Shown here: positions 1-10,070 of the stretch, in pieces
Layout of the letters: the number at the start of each line of letters is the position of its first letter
Position numbering within the stretch: the first letter of the stretch is position 1
Assembly: GCA_013373205.1 (NCBI GenBank)
Contig: JABXIG010000005.1
Coordinates: forward strand, 1 to 64,000
Source of the DNA: Methylocystaceae bacterium
Lineage (GTDB): Bacteria; Pseudomonadota; Alphaproteobacteria; Rhodospirillales; Terasakiellaceae
Direction of reading: 5' to 3'
Length of the DNA stretch: 64,000 nt
Program-made: the position numbers and the translations under genes
The notes under the pieces: model-generated
The model's input: the letters and a program-made list of their open reading frames with translations, nothing else
What the model was told of the DNA's origin: nothing
The model's database searches: none

Positions 1-2196
1 AATGCATCTGATGTGGACGGCGATGACCTGTCTGTCTCCAACGTTGCAGCCGACGGCGGCACGCTCACTGATAATGGCGATGGCACTTGGACGTTTGAAC
101 CTGCTGATGACTTTAGTGGAAACATTGATCTGTCCTATGACGTATCAGACGGCACCGAAACCGTTCAAGCAGGTGGTTCCATCACCGTTGAAGCTGTTGC
201 GGATGGACCTACGATATCCATAAGCTTGGGAGAGGGTGTAACAACCACAACCGCTCCTGACCCTGTGGATGTAACGATCAATTCAAGCAACGTAACCAGC
301 GGCGATAATGGTTTTACTGTTACGGGGCGTTCAATTGTGAATGGACAACAAACTGAAGCTTCTGCGGAGAATGTTCAAATTCATAGCGGAACACCAGAAG
401 GCTTTGGTGTCAGTGGCAACGCCTCGGGATCCAGCTCTGAAATTGGCCATGATAGAGCCAGTGGTTTATCTGAAGAACTCGTGGTTGATTTTGATCAGGA
501 TATATCGTCTGTCGATGTCTCTTTTGCTTGGCAAAACTCAGAAGAAGAAGCCGCTTTTGATTTGTATAAAGACGGCGTAAAAGTCGGCGAAGGCAGTATA
601 GTCGGTGGGAGTGACGGAATTGATCAAGCGGTAACCTTGACTGCTGACAATGGAGCTGAGTTTGACCAAATTGTCTTTAGCGCACCTGGAAACGATGATG
701 ACTTCCTGATCCATAGTATTGATTACCAAGTTACAGAAGACGGTGAAACGCATACGGACTTCCCAATTAATATATCTGTTGAATTGACCGACACAGATGG
801 TTCTGAAAGCTTGTCAGATGTCACTTTGTCCGACATACCTGATGGAACAACCCTTTTAGTCAACGGTGAAGAAGTCAATGTAACCAATGGCTCTGCTGAT
901 ATTTCAGTCGAAGACCTCGGTAATGTTGTCCTTCGCGTACCAGAAGGCAGCGATGACTTCAATCTGCAGGTATCGGCCACATCCACCGAAAGTGGTTCAA
1001 GCGATACAGCAACAACACAAATTTCTGAAACCATTACAGTTGATGATGTTATCGCAGAAAATAACGATAACAATGACAGCAATATCAGCAGGACTGATGC
1101 TGAAAACGAAAATGTCAATAATGATGACTATCGTAACGCTAGTGATGCCCAAAATGAGATGCCTGGCTACAGAGGCTTTAGTGAAGTCAACGGCAATGGC
1201 TATGACAATGATCTTCGAGGTCACAGCAAAGCCTGGCGAACAGATGGTGATGAACTTTACCAAGGTCGTGATGGGGATGATGTCTTAGGTAATAGCGGTA
1301 ATAACTACGGCGATGACCTAATGATCGGCGGTGAAGGCGACGACATTGCCTACGGTGACACCGGTCATGACGTCATCTACGGCGATGACGGTGACAATAT
1401 TGATGCTGTCAATGACAATGCGCCTGTCGGTGGCGACGATACCCTGTATGGCGGGTCCGGTAATGATGAAATCTACGGCGAAGGCGGTAATGACGTCATC
1501 GACGGCGGTTCTGGCAATGACTTCCTTGTTGGCGGGTCAGGTGATGACGAACTGGTTGGCGACTCAGGCAATGATACCTTGCATGGTGGCTCCGGTGAAG
1601 ATGACCTGTCCGGTGGCTGGGGATCTGATAACCTTCAAGGCGGGTCCGGCAACGATACGCTGGATGGCCAAGGCGGCAACGACGTGCTGAACGGTGGCAG
1701 TGGTGACGATGTGCTCAAAGGTGGTGACGACTGGGGCAATGATACCCTGGACGGTGGTGCTGGTGACGACACCCTGTTGGGCGGCAATGGTTCTGACGTG
1801 CTGAACGGTGGTGACGGCAACGATACACTCGATGCTGGTGACAGCTGGGATAGCAATGAACTAAACGGTGGTGACGGTGATGACACTTTTTACGGTGGCC
1901 AGGGCAACGACACCATGATCGGCGGCGATGGTGACGACCTGTTCTACTTCGGTGAAGGCTCCGGCGATGATGTTGTCGATGGCGGCGATGGTGCCGGCTG
2001 GATGGATACCGTCTATCTGCAAAATGAAGATGGGACCGAAGTCAATGAAGATGACTGGACCATCGAGCTTGAAAGCGGCAGTATTGAAGAACAGGCCGAT
2101 GGCTATATCGAACTGTCCGAGGATGCCGAAGGAACCATCACCTTCTCGGATGGGTCCGAACTCGACTTTGACGGGATCGACCGATTTGAATGGTAA
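1..2196 (+). CDS. RTX/cadherin-like secreted calcium-binding protein, 3' part
   Basis: The reading frame is open from the first base, so the gene starts upstream and only the last 731 codons are seen. The first ~80 residues resemble a cadherin/VCBS-like beta-sandwich (NASDVDGDD, then FSGNIDLSYDVSDGTE). A beta-rich stretch and an Asn/Asp-rich linker follow. From about residue 435 a long block of GGxGxDxLx nonapeptides forms calcium-binding beta-rolls, and the protein ends in GIDRFEW. RTX proteins of this kind are normally exported by type I secretion, using an uncleaved C-terminal signal, and act as adhesins or surface-layer proteins. No secretion genes are in view. The family call is firm and the function is open. 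A terminator follows the stop. Confidence 0.9.
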   Translation, partial: NASDVDGDDLSVSNVAADGGTLTDNGDGTWTFEPADDFSGNIDLSYDVSDGTETVQAGGSITVEAVADGPTISISLGEGVTTTTAPDPVDVTINSSNVTSGDNGFTVTGRSIVNGQQTEASAENVQIHSGTPEGFGVSGNASGSSSEIGHDRASGLSEELVVDFDQDISSVDVSFAWQNSEEEAAFDLYKDGVKVGEGSIVGGSDGIDQAVTLTADNGAEFDQIVFSAPGNDDDFLIHSIDYQVTEDGETHTDFPINISVELTDTDGSESLSDVTLSDIPDGTTLLVNGEEVNVTNGSADISVEDLGNVVLRVPEGSDDFNLQVSATSTESGSSDTATTQISETITVDDVIAENNDNNDSNISRTDAENENVNNDDYRNASDAQNEMPGYRGFSEVNGNGYDNDLRGHSKAWRTDGDELYQGRDGDDVLGNSGNNYGDDLMIGGEGDDIAYGDTGHDVIYGDDGDNIDAVNDNAPVGGDDTLYGGSGNDEIYGEGGNDVIDGGSGNDFLVGGSGDDELVGDSGNDTLHGGSGEDDLSGGWGSDNLQGGSGNDTLDGQGGNDVLNGGSGDDVLKGGDDWGNDTLDGGAGDDTLLGGNGSDVLNGGDGNDTLDAGDSWDSNELNGGDGDDTFYGGQGNDTMIGGDGDDLFYFGEGSGDDVVDGGDGAGWMDTVYLQNEDGTEVNEDDWTIELESGSIEEQADGYIELSEDAEGTITFSDGSELDFDGIDRFEW
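1309..1990 (+). repeat. RTX nonapeptide repeat block
   Basis: Tandem, imperfect in-frame repeats encode GGSGNDTLD- and GGDGDD-type nonapeptides that bind calcium in parallel beta-rolls. At DNA level they appear as recurrent ggcggt..ggcaatgat units. They belong to the RTX gene and are not a separate element. Confidence 0.9.
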
Positions 2197-2210
2197 TCAA
2201 CAGCTAATCA

Positions 2211-2242
2211 GGGCGGATCACAAATTGATCCGCCCTTTTTTT
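2211..2242 (+). terminator. Rho-independent terminator of the RTX gene
   Basis: A perfect 10-bp stem (gggcggatca / tgatccgccc) with a 5-nt loop is followed by seven T. It starts 14 nt after the RTX stop codon. Confidence 0.92.
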
Positions 2243-2311
2243 GTCTGTTGACATCCGTTACGACAAGTGGGATCAAACCTGTGAATTGAAGATTTTTAAG
2301 GAAAAGAAGAC

Positions 2312-2797
2312 ATGTCCCTGTGCCCCTGTGGTTCCCGTCAAGAATATGCCGTCTGTTGTGAACCTTTTCACCAAGGTGCGGCTGCACCGACAGCTGAAAA
2401 ACTGATGCGTTCACGTTACAGTGCATTTGAAAAAGGCGAGATGCAATATCTCGAAGATACCCTGATCGAAGAAGCCCGTGTTGATTATGATGCCGCCGAA
2501 ACAGACACGTGGGCCAAAAGCGCCATCTGGAAAAAACTGGAAATTGGCAAAACCGAAGCCGGTCAGGAAAATGACGAAACAGGCATCGTTGAATTTAAAG
2601 CCTATTTCAAGATGAACGGTCAACATCAGGTTCATCATGAAATCAGTCGTTTTGCAAAACGCGACGGACGCTGGTACTATGTGGACGGGGAAATGAACCC
2701 AAAGCAGGAACAACGGATCGTCACGGTCAAAGCTGGTCGCAATGATCCCTGCCCCTGCGGGTCTGGCAAAAAATATAAAAAATGTTGTGGTGCTTAA
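2312..2797 (+). CDS. ychJ: YchJ-family (UPF0225) SEC-C motif protein
   Basis: This 161-residue cytosolic protein carries a SEC-C zinc motif at each end: [13 protein letters not shown] near residue 4 and [13 protein letters not shown] at the C terminus. Between them lies the YchJ NTF2-like core ([11 protein letters not shown]). The length and double SEC-C layout match the YchJ/UPF0225 family, whose function is not established. An aggaaaag ribosome site precedes the ATG. It is a stand-alone gene between two terminator-separated units. The family assignment is confident. Confidence 0.88.
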   Translation: MSLCPCGSRQEYAVCCEPFHQGAAAPTAEKLMRSRYSAFEKGEMQYLEDTLIEEARVDYDAAETDTWAKSAIWKKLEIGKTEAGQENDETGIVEFKAYFKMNGQHQVHHEISRFAKRDGRWYYVDGEMNPKQEQRIVTVKAGRNDPCPCGSGKKYKKCCGA

Positions 2798-2845
2798 CTC
2801 TATGTAAGAAGCCCACAATATAACGGAAAAAGGGGAAGACCAACC

Positions 2846-5461
2846 ATGAGCCATATCAGAAAGTCTAAACTTGCGAGCGGCGTTTTTTGGCTGGATTTCT
2901 TGGGAGCTGACCTTCGCGTACTATGCGGATGTCCGGCTGATTCCGTTAAACATATGATGAAACGCGGGGTGATTATGTCCAATGAGGCAAGCCCCGTTTT
3001 TCATGAATCCGGCCCAAATGCCATTCTCTTATCCGACCTAACCGTCCAAAAAGGCAGCTTTGCCAATCTCGGGGAATTCCCGGTTTTGCAAATGCTCTAT
3101 CGTCAGGGTATGATCCTGCCTAATCATCCGGGCAACACAGGGGTTAAACCCCTCTTGATGGGCCACCCGGATCAACTGGCTGCGCAAATTCAATATATCC
3201 ATCGTGGCAATTACGGTCTTCTCAATGAAGATGAAATGATCGAGGTTGGAACACCCGTTGACCAAGCGCGCGCCTTCATGCGCCTGAAACTGAAATTTGC
3301 TTTTGGTAAAATCGCCGATTCTGAAGACTTGCTTGACAGTCTGGTGATTGAAAGCACCCCAACCCCAATTCGCAATGGGGTATCAGTCAGACGTCTCAGT
3401 ACCAATATCTTTGAATTTGAATATAAGGGCGAACTGGTCACAGTTGATCTGAATTTAGGGCAGAATGAACAATATGCCCCGTCTTACAATCTCGGACACT
3501 ATCAGGTCGGGCGGGAATATTTTTCGGTGGTTCATAGTGGCGAAGGCGACGGCTGGGACATTGAACGCCCCAGCATGGCCAGCGTCATTACGTTTCAGGG
3601 CAAAGTCTACCTGATTGATGTGGGACCAAATATAGAAACCACCTTACATGCACTTGGTATTGATATCAGCGAAATTGACGGCATCTTCATGACCCATTGT
3701 CATGATGACCATTTTGCCGGGCTACCATCGCTTATTCGATCAGATCACCGTATCAAGTTTTATTCAACTGCGCTGGTGCGCCAAGCCACCGTTAAAAAGC
3801 TTTGCTCCCTCATGTCGCTGGATGAAAGCCGCTTTGAGTATTTCTTCGAGGTTCATAACCTGCAAGATGGCATCTGGAATAATGTGGAAGGCTTGGAAGT
3901 CAAACCTGTCTTCTCCCCCCACCCGATGGAGACAACCGTCCTGTTTTTCCGTACCCAATGGGGAGCTGGCTATAAAAGCTATGCCCATATGGCCGATATT
4001 GCCTCTTTTGACGTGCTGGAAGGTATGGTCACCGAAGACGACAGCCAACCCGGTCTCACCCGCGAATTTTGTGAACAGATTAAAGCAAACTATCTGGAAC
4101 CCGCCGATATCAAAAAAGTCGATAATGGCGGCGGCCTGATCCACGGTATGGCAAAAGATTTCAATGAGGACCGTTCCGGCAAAATCATCTTTGCCCATAC
4201 GGCACGTCCCTTAAATGAAAATGAACGCCAGATTGGCAGCGGCGCCCCTTTCGGTACAGAAGATGTCCTGATCCCAAGCAACCATGATTATCTTTTTGGG
4301 CGCGCTTATGGGTTCATGCAGTCCTTTTTCCCGCATTTACCGCAAAATCAATTCCGGCTATTGCTGAATCATGAGGTCGTTAAATTCAACCCGGAAGAAA
4401 TCATTCTGCGTGATGGTCAAGAGATTGAGTACACCTACTTCCTACTGACAGGGTCGGCAGAGATGCTGGATCAAAGCCAGACCATCCACCGTATGTCAGC
4501 CGGATGTTTTATTGGTGATATGCAAGGGCTTTGCGACTTGACCGCCTGTGCGACCTACCGTGCCGTCAGTTTTGTCAGAGCCTTAAAGCTGCCAATGGAT
4601 ATGTATAAGGAGTTCGTCAAACGTAATGACATCTTCCAATCCATTGCCTTGCTAGCTGAAAAGCGCGAATTATTGCAAAAATCCTGGCTCTTTGGCGGAT
4701 CAATATCGGATGGTCGTAAAAATGCCATCGCAACGACCATGCATGTCACCAAACATACCGACATTCTGCATGATTATGATACAGTGCGCGATTATATCGG
4801 CCTAATCAAGGAAGGTAGCGTCCATTTAAAACTAGGGGATGAAATCTTCTTAACATTGGGACCGGGTGAAAGCCTGTTTGAAGATCATGCCGTTTATGGC
4901 ATGGAAAGTATCTTTAATCTGGAATTTTCCGAGCATGCAGCCATCGCCATGATCCCCATTGTCACCATTAAAGAAGTTCCCGTGGTGCAATGGAAACTGC
5001 TGGAAAACATCGCACGGCAAATGCGTATTCTGGCAAACTCCGAAGACTGGGATAATTCTTTGCTCAGCTGGCACAAAGAATACAGCGTGGGCTTACGTGC
5101 GATTGATGAAGACCATAAACAGCTTTTGGCCCTGACCGAAGACCTGATTACAGCAATTGATGAAAAGAAACCGACTAAAGACTTGCAAAACATCAGCCTA
5201 ACCTTGGCTGAATTCACACGTACCCATTGTGAGCGCGAGGAAAAAATCTTTTTAGCCTCTGACTATTCTGAATCCCATACCCATATCGCCAAGCATCAAT
5301 CATTGATCGAACAAATGAACGATCTCCATGAGAAATGCGCGACCCCATTTTCACAACAGGAAGCTGACGCAAATGTGCGTTTTTTGAAAAGGTGGGTGCT
5401 GCTGCATATTCTTTTAGAGGATCGAAAATACGCCTCCTACATCATGAAAAACAAAAAATAG
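2846..5461 (+). CDS. Metallo-beta-lactamase fold / cNMP-binding / bacteriohemerythrin fusion
   Basis: This 871-residue multidomain protein has a metallo-beta-lactamase motif HCHDDH at about residues 284-289. Two regions resembling cyclic-nucleotide-binding domains follow (about 500-620 and 640-735). The C terminus, from about residue 740, is a bacteriohemerythrin with the di-iron ligand pattern DEDH, HCEREE, HIAKH and HILLED. The start is the ATG preceded by aaggggaag; the N-terminal LRVLCGCPADSVKHMMKRG looks like part of the family. A role linking O2 or NO sensing to hydrolase activity is possible but is inference. No operon partner is evident. Confidence 0.8.
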   Translation: MSHIRKSKLASGVFWLDFLGADLRVLCGCPADSVKHMMKRGVIMSNEASPVFHESGPNAILLSDLTVQKGSFANLGEFPVLQMLYRQGMILPNHPGNTGVKPLLMGHPDQLAAQIQYIHRGNYGLLNEDEMIEVGTPVDQARAFMRLKLKFAFGKIADSEDLLDSLVIESTPTPIRNGVSVRRLSTNIFEFEYKGELVTVDLNLGQNEQYAPSYNLGHYQVGREYFSVVHSGEGDGWDIERPSMASVITFQGKVYLIDVGPNIETTLHALGIDISEIDGIFMTHCHDDHFAGLPSLIRSDHRIKFYSTALVRQATVKKLCSLMSLDESRFEYFFEVHNLQDGIWNNVEGLEVKPVFSPHPMETTVLFFRTQWGAGYKSYAHMADIASFDVLEGMVTEDDSQPGLTREFCEQIKANYLEPADIKKVDNGGGLIHGMAKDFNEDRSGKIIFAHTARPLNENERQIGSGAPFGTEDVLIPSNHDYLFGRAYGFMQSFFPHLPQNQFRLLLNHEVVKFNPEEIILRDGQEIEYTYFLLTGSAEMLDQSQTIHRMSAGCFIGDMQGLCDLTACATYRAVSFVRALKLPMDMYKEFVKRNDIFQSIALLAEKRELLQKSWLFGGSISDGRKNAIATTMHVTKHTDILHDYDTVRDYIGLIKEGSVHLKLGDEIFLTLGPGESLFEDHAVYGMESIFNLEFSEHAAIAMIPIVTIKEVPVVQWKLLENIARQMRILANSEDWDNSLLSWHKEYSVGLRAIDEDHKQLLALTEDLITAIDEKKPTKDLQNISLTLAEFTRTHCEREEKIFLASDYSESHTHIAKHQSLIEQMNDLHEKCATPFSQQEADANVRFLKRWVLLHILLEDRKYASYIMKNKK

Positions 5462-5561
5462 AAAGTGTTATCAAATCACGCCCCTTGCAGGATATTCATT
5501 CAATACTACGTCATAATTGTGACCTATCGTTAACAACAACAGCAATGGAAACGCTATTTAC

Positions 5562-6197
5562 ATGAAAAAATTTCTATCTCTCACCCTCGCAAGCGTTCTG
5601 GTCTTGGGTCTTGCAGCCTGTGGCGACGACAAAAAAGAAGAAACAGCCGCGCCCGAGCAAAAAAACGCTGTTGAACAGATGAAAGAAAAGGCTGAAAAGG
5701 CCGCCACCACGGTTGTGGAAGAAGTTAAAAAGCAAGCTGAACCTATTGTGGAAGAAACAAAAGCAGCCCTGAATGAAACCGCAGAAGACGTTAAAGAAGC
5801 CGCCCAACCCGTTGTGGAAACGGTTAAAGAAACAGTCGATACGGTCGAAGAGATGACCACAAAACCAGCTGACGCTGCACAAGGTGAAAAAGTCTTTAGA
5901 AAATGTAAAGCCTGTCATACTGCTGAAGAAGGCGGCAAACACAAAGTTGGCCCCAATCTGTTTAAGGTCGTTGGTCGCACGGCCGGTCAAGCAGATGGCT
6001 TTACGAAGTATTCCGATGCCATGGTTGCCTACGCACAGCCCTGGACAGTCGACCTGATTGCTGAATACGTGGAAAATCCGACCAATTTCTTGCGTGAAAA
6101 AACCGGAGATAAATCAGCCCGTGGCAAAATGACGTTTAAACTAAAAGATGTACAGGACAGAAAAGACGTTGCCGCCTATCTCGCCACACTTCAATAA
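5562..6197 (+). CDS. Lipoprotein class I c-type cytochrome
   Basis: The 211-residue product has a lipoprotein signal (lipobox LAAC, Cys near residue 20). An ~85-residue Lys/Glu/Ala-rich, probably helical stalk follows. The C-terminal cytochrome c domain carries the haem-binding CKACH and an axial Met in GKMTF. The domain resembles alphaproteobacterial membrane-anchored cytochromes that carry electrons between the bc1 complex and the oxidase (VGPNLFKVVGRTAG is typical). It should sit in the periplasm tethered to a membrane. A strong terminator follows. The fold is certain and the partner is not. Confidence 0.88.
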   Translation: MKKFLSLTLASVLVLGLAACGDDKKEETAAPEQKNAVEQMKEKAEKAATTVVEEVKKQAEPIVEETKAALNETAEDVKEAAQPVVETVKETVDTVEEMTTKPADAAQGEKVFRKCKACHTAEEGGKHKVGPNLFKVVGRTAGQADGFTKYSDAMVAYAQPWTVDLIAEYVENPTNFLREKTGDKSARGKMTFKLKDVQDRKDVAAYLATLQ

Positions 6198-6223
6198 AAT
6201 AATAAAAAAATACAGTCTTAGTA

Positions 6224-6252
6224 GGGAGGATGATTTTATCCTCCCTTTTTTT
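6224..6252 (+). terminator. Rho-independent terminator of the cytochrome gene
   Basis: The 7-bp stem gggagga / tcctccc has an 8-nt loop and is followed by seven T, about 27 nt after the stop. Confidence 0.9.
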
Positions 6253-6540
6253 ATCTGCTTTTTAGAAAGAAAAAAGAACTATACCTTTTAGGAGTTCATT
6301 GAATAAAATTTAACAGAAACAATCTTGTTTTGTCAATTATATCCTCTAAATTATATAGTCATTATCCCCTATTAACAAAAAGAAAGGTGCAGATATATCC
6401 TTTTAAATAAAATACCATTACACATTAATGACAGTTAATACTGAAAGTATTTTATCAAATAAAGGATTTATTTCTATAAATAGATATTTATTTTTCTAAT
6501 AAACATCTATTTTATACTATATATCTGCGAAATCATTACC
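6253..6540. other. AT-rich intergenic region upstream of the NAGGN operon
   Basis: About 290 bases of strongly AT-rich DNA with no credible ORF. It must contain the promoter of the osmolyte operon, but no confident -35/-10 pair or palindrome stands out. There is no clear Shine-Dalgarno before the ATG at 6541. Confidence 0.6.
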
Positions 6541-8313
6541 ATGTGCGGTATTTGTGGCGACATTCATTTCAACACCACCCCGGCTTCGCTAGATGCTGTT
6601 TCCAAAATGGTCGATAGCATGATCCCGCGCGGGCCTGACAGTGGCGATATTTATGAAGCCGGACGGGTCGTTTTCGGCCACCGTCGATTAAAGATCATTG
6701 ATCTGAGCGATCATGCTAAACAACCCATGACAGATGCTGAACTCGGCTTGACAGTTGCCTTTAACGGTTGCATCTATAACTATCAGGAACTGCGTGAAGA
6801 ATTGTTGGAAAAAGGCTATAATTTCTTTTCCACAGGCGATACCGAAGTCATCCTGAAAGCCTATCACGCGTGGGGGACAAATTGCGTCCAACGTTTCCAT
6901 GGTATGTTTGCCTTTGCTATCCATGAACATGAAACAGGGCGCGTTGTGATGGCACGCGACCGTTTTGGCATTAAGCCCTTTTATTATGCCGAACGCCCCA
7001 ACGGCATTCGATTTGCCTCTACCCTCCCCGCCCTTCTGGCTGCTGGTGATGTGGACAAGATGCTGGACCCGGTGGCAGTCCATCATTATATGCATTGGCA
7101 TGCGGTGGTTCCCGCCCCGCACACCATCATCAAGGGCGTGCGCAAACTTCCGCCCGCCACAATCCGCACCATTGATGCAGATGGCCAGACAAGTGAAAAA
7201 AACTATTGGCAGCTGAACGTCAATCAAAACGATGAAGATCGCAAAATTAGCGGTGAAGAATGGCAGGAACGCGTTCTGGACGCCCTGCGCCTTGCGGTTA
7301 AACGCCGCATGGTTGCCGATGTCCCGGTTGGCGTATTGCTATCTGGCGGTGTTGATTCAAGTCTGATCGTGGGTCTTCTGGCCGAAGCTGGACAAAAAGA
7401 TTTGAACACCTTTTCTGTCGGCTTTGAAGAGGCTGGTGGTGAAAAAGGCGATGAATTCCAGTATTCCGATCTTATCGCCAATCATTATGGTACAACCCAT
7501 CATAAAACCTTTGTCCCTTCGGCCAATCTTCTGGACGCTTTGCCCAAAACCATCAACGCAATGTCAGAACCTATGGTCAGCTATGATAACGTTGGGTTTT
7601 TCCTGCTATCCCAAGAAGTCTCCCAACATTTGAAAGTGGTGCAAAGCGGTCAGGGCGCAGATGAAATCTTTGCTGGCTATCACTGGTATCCGCCCATGAT
7701 GAAAGATGGTGTAGCCATTGATAAATACCAAAAAGCCTTCTTCGATCAGGATGAAGCGGCCTATAAAAAAGCCGTTCAGGCAAGATACGCCACCCGCAAC
7801 TATTCACGCGAATTTGTTGAAAATCATTTTGCCATGCCCGGTGCCGATCTGGATGTGGATAAGGCCCTGCGTCTGGACAGCACAATCATGCTGGTAGATG
7901 ACCCGGTTAAACGGGTTGATAACATGACCATGGCTTGGGGCCTGGAAGCACGCGTACCGTTTCTGGATCATGAGCTGTGTGAACTGGCCGGACGCATTCC
8001 GGCGGAATATAAAGTCAAAGATAACGGCAAATGGGTGCTGAAAGAAGCAGCGCGCAAAGTCATCCCTTCAGCTGTGATTGACCGCCCTAAAGGCTATTTC
8101 CCGGTACCCGCCTTAAAATATATTCAAGGTCCCTACCTTGATTTAGTGCGCGACGTGTTGCAAAGTGACAAGGCACGCGCACGTAACCTGTTTAATGAAG
8201 ACTATATCCAGACATTGCTGGATAACCCGAAAGACCACATCACGCCATTGCGCGGATCAAAACTCTGGCAGGTCGCTCTGTTGGAACTCTGGTTACAAAA
8301 ACACGGGATTTAA
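6541..8313 (+). CDS. asnO: N-acetylglutaminylglutamine amidotransferase (AsnB-like)
   Basis: This 590-residue class II glutamine amidotransferase begins MCGICG; after Met removal Cys2 is the N-terminal nucleophile, which fixes the start. The glutaminase domain covers about residues 1-215. The asparagine-synthetase-like ATP-pyrophosphatase domain follows, with the PP-loop SGGVDSS near residue 271. With the next two genes it forms the conserved three-gene NAGGN set, in which it amidates N-acetylglutaminylglutamine to the osmoprotectant NAGGN. Plain asparagine synthetase is the alternative, but the neighbours argue for NAGGN. Confidence 0.9.
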   Translation: MCGICGDIHFNTTPASLDAVSKMVDSMIPRGPDSGDIYEAGRVVFGHRRLKIIDLSDHAKQPMTDAELGLTVAFNGCIYNYQELREELLEKGYNFFSTGDTEVILKAYHAWGTNCVQRFHGMFAFAIHEHETGRVVMARDRFGIKPFYYAERPNGIRFASTLPALLAAGDVDKMLDPVAVHHYMHWHAVVPAPHTIIKGVRKLPPATIRTIDADGQTSEKNYWQLNVNQNDEDRKISGEEWQERVLDALRLAVKRRMVADVPVGVLLSGGVDSSLIVGLLAEAGQKDLNTFSVGFEEAGGEKGDEFQYSDLIANHYGTTHHKTFVPSANLLDALPKTINAMSEPMVSYDNVGFFLLSQEVSQHLKVVQSGQGADEIFAGYHWYPPMMKDGVAIDKYQKAFFDQDEAAYKKAVQARYATRNYSREFVENHFAMPGADLDVDKALRLDSTIMLVDDPVKRVDNMTMAWGLEARVPFLDHELCELAGRIPAEYKVKDNGKWVLKEAARKVIPSAVIDRPKGYFPVPALKYIQGPYLDLVRDVLQSDKARARNLFNEDYIQTLLDNPKDHITPLRGSKLWQVALLELWLQKHGI

Positions 8314-8317
8314 GACC

Positions 8318-10069
8318 ATGACCCAGGAAACCAAAGATACACTTGACCCCATGGACCCCAATGGTATGGCGTCGCTCAAACATTGGGGTGGCCGTGTGGA
8401 AGGTGATGGCATTGATGCCATGCGGCAAAAAGTCAGTGTGGATTGCGGCTGGGGCCGTTTGATTTTTGGCCAAACCTATGATGACAGCAAACGCATTGCC
8501 GATGTCTTAAGTGACGAAAAAGAAGGCCGACGAGACATTGCCCTTTATGTGCGCGACCCTCATGTGGTGGTATCTTATGCCCCACAAGACTTGTTTCTGG
8601 ATCCTTCCCTAACCTTTCGTCTGGATTTTCGCCGCTATAAAACGGCCGATGCAAAACCTGCGGGCATTATTATTCGTGAATTAAATAGCGATGATAATGA
8701 AAAAGAAATCAACCGCATTTATATGTCACGCGGTATGGTCCCGGCCTATGACGGGTTTTATTCAAAAGCCTGTGAAATTGAAGAGCTCACCATTCTTATC
8801 GCTGAAGATGAAGAAAATGGTGAAATTGTCGGGGCGGTCACCGGAGTGGATCATGCCAAGGCCTTTAATGACCCGGACAATGGCAGCAGTTTGTGGGGGC
8901 TTGTCGTTGACCCACAATGCCAGCGCCCCGCCGTCGGTGGTAGTCTGGTGCGCAGCCTGATTGAACATTTTGCCAAACAAGGCCGTCGTTTCCTTGATCT
9001 GTCGGTTATGCATGACAACACCCAAGCCATTGCACTTTATACTAAGCTGGGTTTCAAGCAAGTTCCGGTTTATTGCATCAAAAACAAAAATTCGATTAAT
9101 GAACAGTTGTTCATTGGCCCCGATCATGAAGAAGATCTGAATGTCTATGCCAAAATCATCGTAGACGAAGCCCGCCGCCGTGGTATTTACGTCGAAGTGC
9201 TGGATGCCCAAGGCGGGTTCTTACGCTTATCCCTTGGCGGGCGCACCATCACTTGCCGAGAATCTTTGAGTGAACTGACCACAGCCATTGCCATGAGCCG
9301 CTGTGATGACAAGGCCGTGACCCGGCGCATCCTGCAACATGAAGGTTTGCGTGTTCCAGACCAGGCCGTTGCGGAAAACCCGGATCAGATCAAAGCGTTC
9401 CTAAACAAAAACAAACGCATTGTCGTCAAACCCGCACGCGGGGAACAGGGACGCGGTATCCGCGTGGATCTGAACGATCTGGACGAGGTTTTAAAAGCCG
9501 TTGAAGACGCCCGTGAAATCGGCGATACGGTCTTGCTGGAAGAATTTGTCCGTGGTGACGATTTACGCATTATTGTCATTGATAATGAAGTGGTTGCCGC
9601 TGCCATTCGAAAACCGGCCCAGATCAAAGGCACAGGCGATATGACCATCAAGGCCCTGATCGAACATCAAAGCCGCCGCCGCGCTGCTGCCACCCATGGG
9701 GAAAGCAAAATACCACTGGATGGAGAAACCGAACGCTGCGTAAAAGCGGCGGGCTATGATATGAATGACATTCTACCCGACGGGATCAAGCTACGGGTTA
9801 GGAAAACGGCCAATCTTCACACTGGCGGTACCATCCATGATGTCACAGACAAACTTCATCCCGTTTTGGAACGCGCTGCGGTCAAAGCCGCCATTGCCCT
9901 TGAAATCCCGCTGGTCGGATTTGATTTTATGGTCCCCGATGTCGAAGACAGCGAATATGTCATCATCGAAGCTAATGAACGTCCCGGCCTTGCCAATCAC
10001 GAACCACAACCAACAGCAGAAAAATTCATTGATATGCTATTTCCCTATACCAAGAAAGTAGACCTCTAA
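8318..10069 (+). CDS. ngg: N-acetylglutaminylglutamine synthetase (GNAT + ATP-grasp)
   Basis: The 583-residue fusion has a GNAT acetyltransferase domain (about 110-270, acetyl-CoA loop QCQRPAVGGSLV) followed by an ATP-grasp ligase domain (about 330-575, VVKPARGEQGRGI). It acetylates and joins two glutamines to make N-acetylglutaminylglutamine. The frame is open further upstream, but the ATG at 8318, five bases after the asnO stop, is the sensible start; longer versions would overlap asnO by about 150 nt. It is translationally close to both neighbours and would be induced by osmotic stress by analogy with Sinorhizobium and Pseudomonas. Confidence 0.9.
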   Translation: MTQETKDTLDPMDPNGMASLKHWGGRVEGDGIDAMRQKVSVDCGWGRLIFGQTYDDSKRIADVLSDEKEGRRDIALYVRDPHVVVSYAPQDLFLDPSLTFRLDFRRYKTADAKPAGIIIRELNSDDNEKEINRIYMSRGMVPAYDGFYSKACEIEELTILIAEDEENGEIVGAVTGVDHAKAFNDPDNGSSLWGLVVDPQCQRPAVGGSLVRSLIEHFAKQGRRFLDLSVMHDNTQAIALYTKLGFKQVPVYCIKNKNSINEQLFIGPDHEEDLNVYAKIIVDEARRRGIYVEVLDAQGGFLRLSLGGRTITCRESLSELTTAIAMSRCDDKAVTRRILQHEGLRVPDQAVAENPDQIKAFLNKNKRIVVKPARGEQGRGIRVDLNDLDEVLKAVEDAREIGDTVLLEEFVRGDDLRIIVIDNEVVAAAIRKPAQIKGTGDMTIKALIEHQSRRRAAATHGESKIPLDGETERCVKAAGYDMNDILPDGIKLRVRKTANLHTGGTIHDVTDKLHPVLERAAVKAAIALEIPLVGFDFMVPDVEDSEYVIIEANERPGLANHEPQPTAEKFIDMLFPYTKKVDL

Positions 10070-10070
10070 A

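Noticed and set aside
1309-1990. Short tandem repeats that could suggest a CRISPR or satellite
   Set aside because: They are in-frame GGxGxDxLx codons of an RTX protein with no spacer structure.
8165-8317. Longer ngg reading frame inside asnO
   Set aside because: The first 51 codons are out-of-frame asnO sequence; the ATG at 8318 directly follows the asnO stop.
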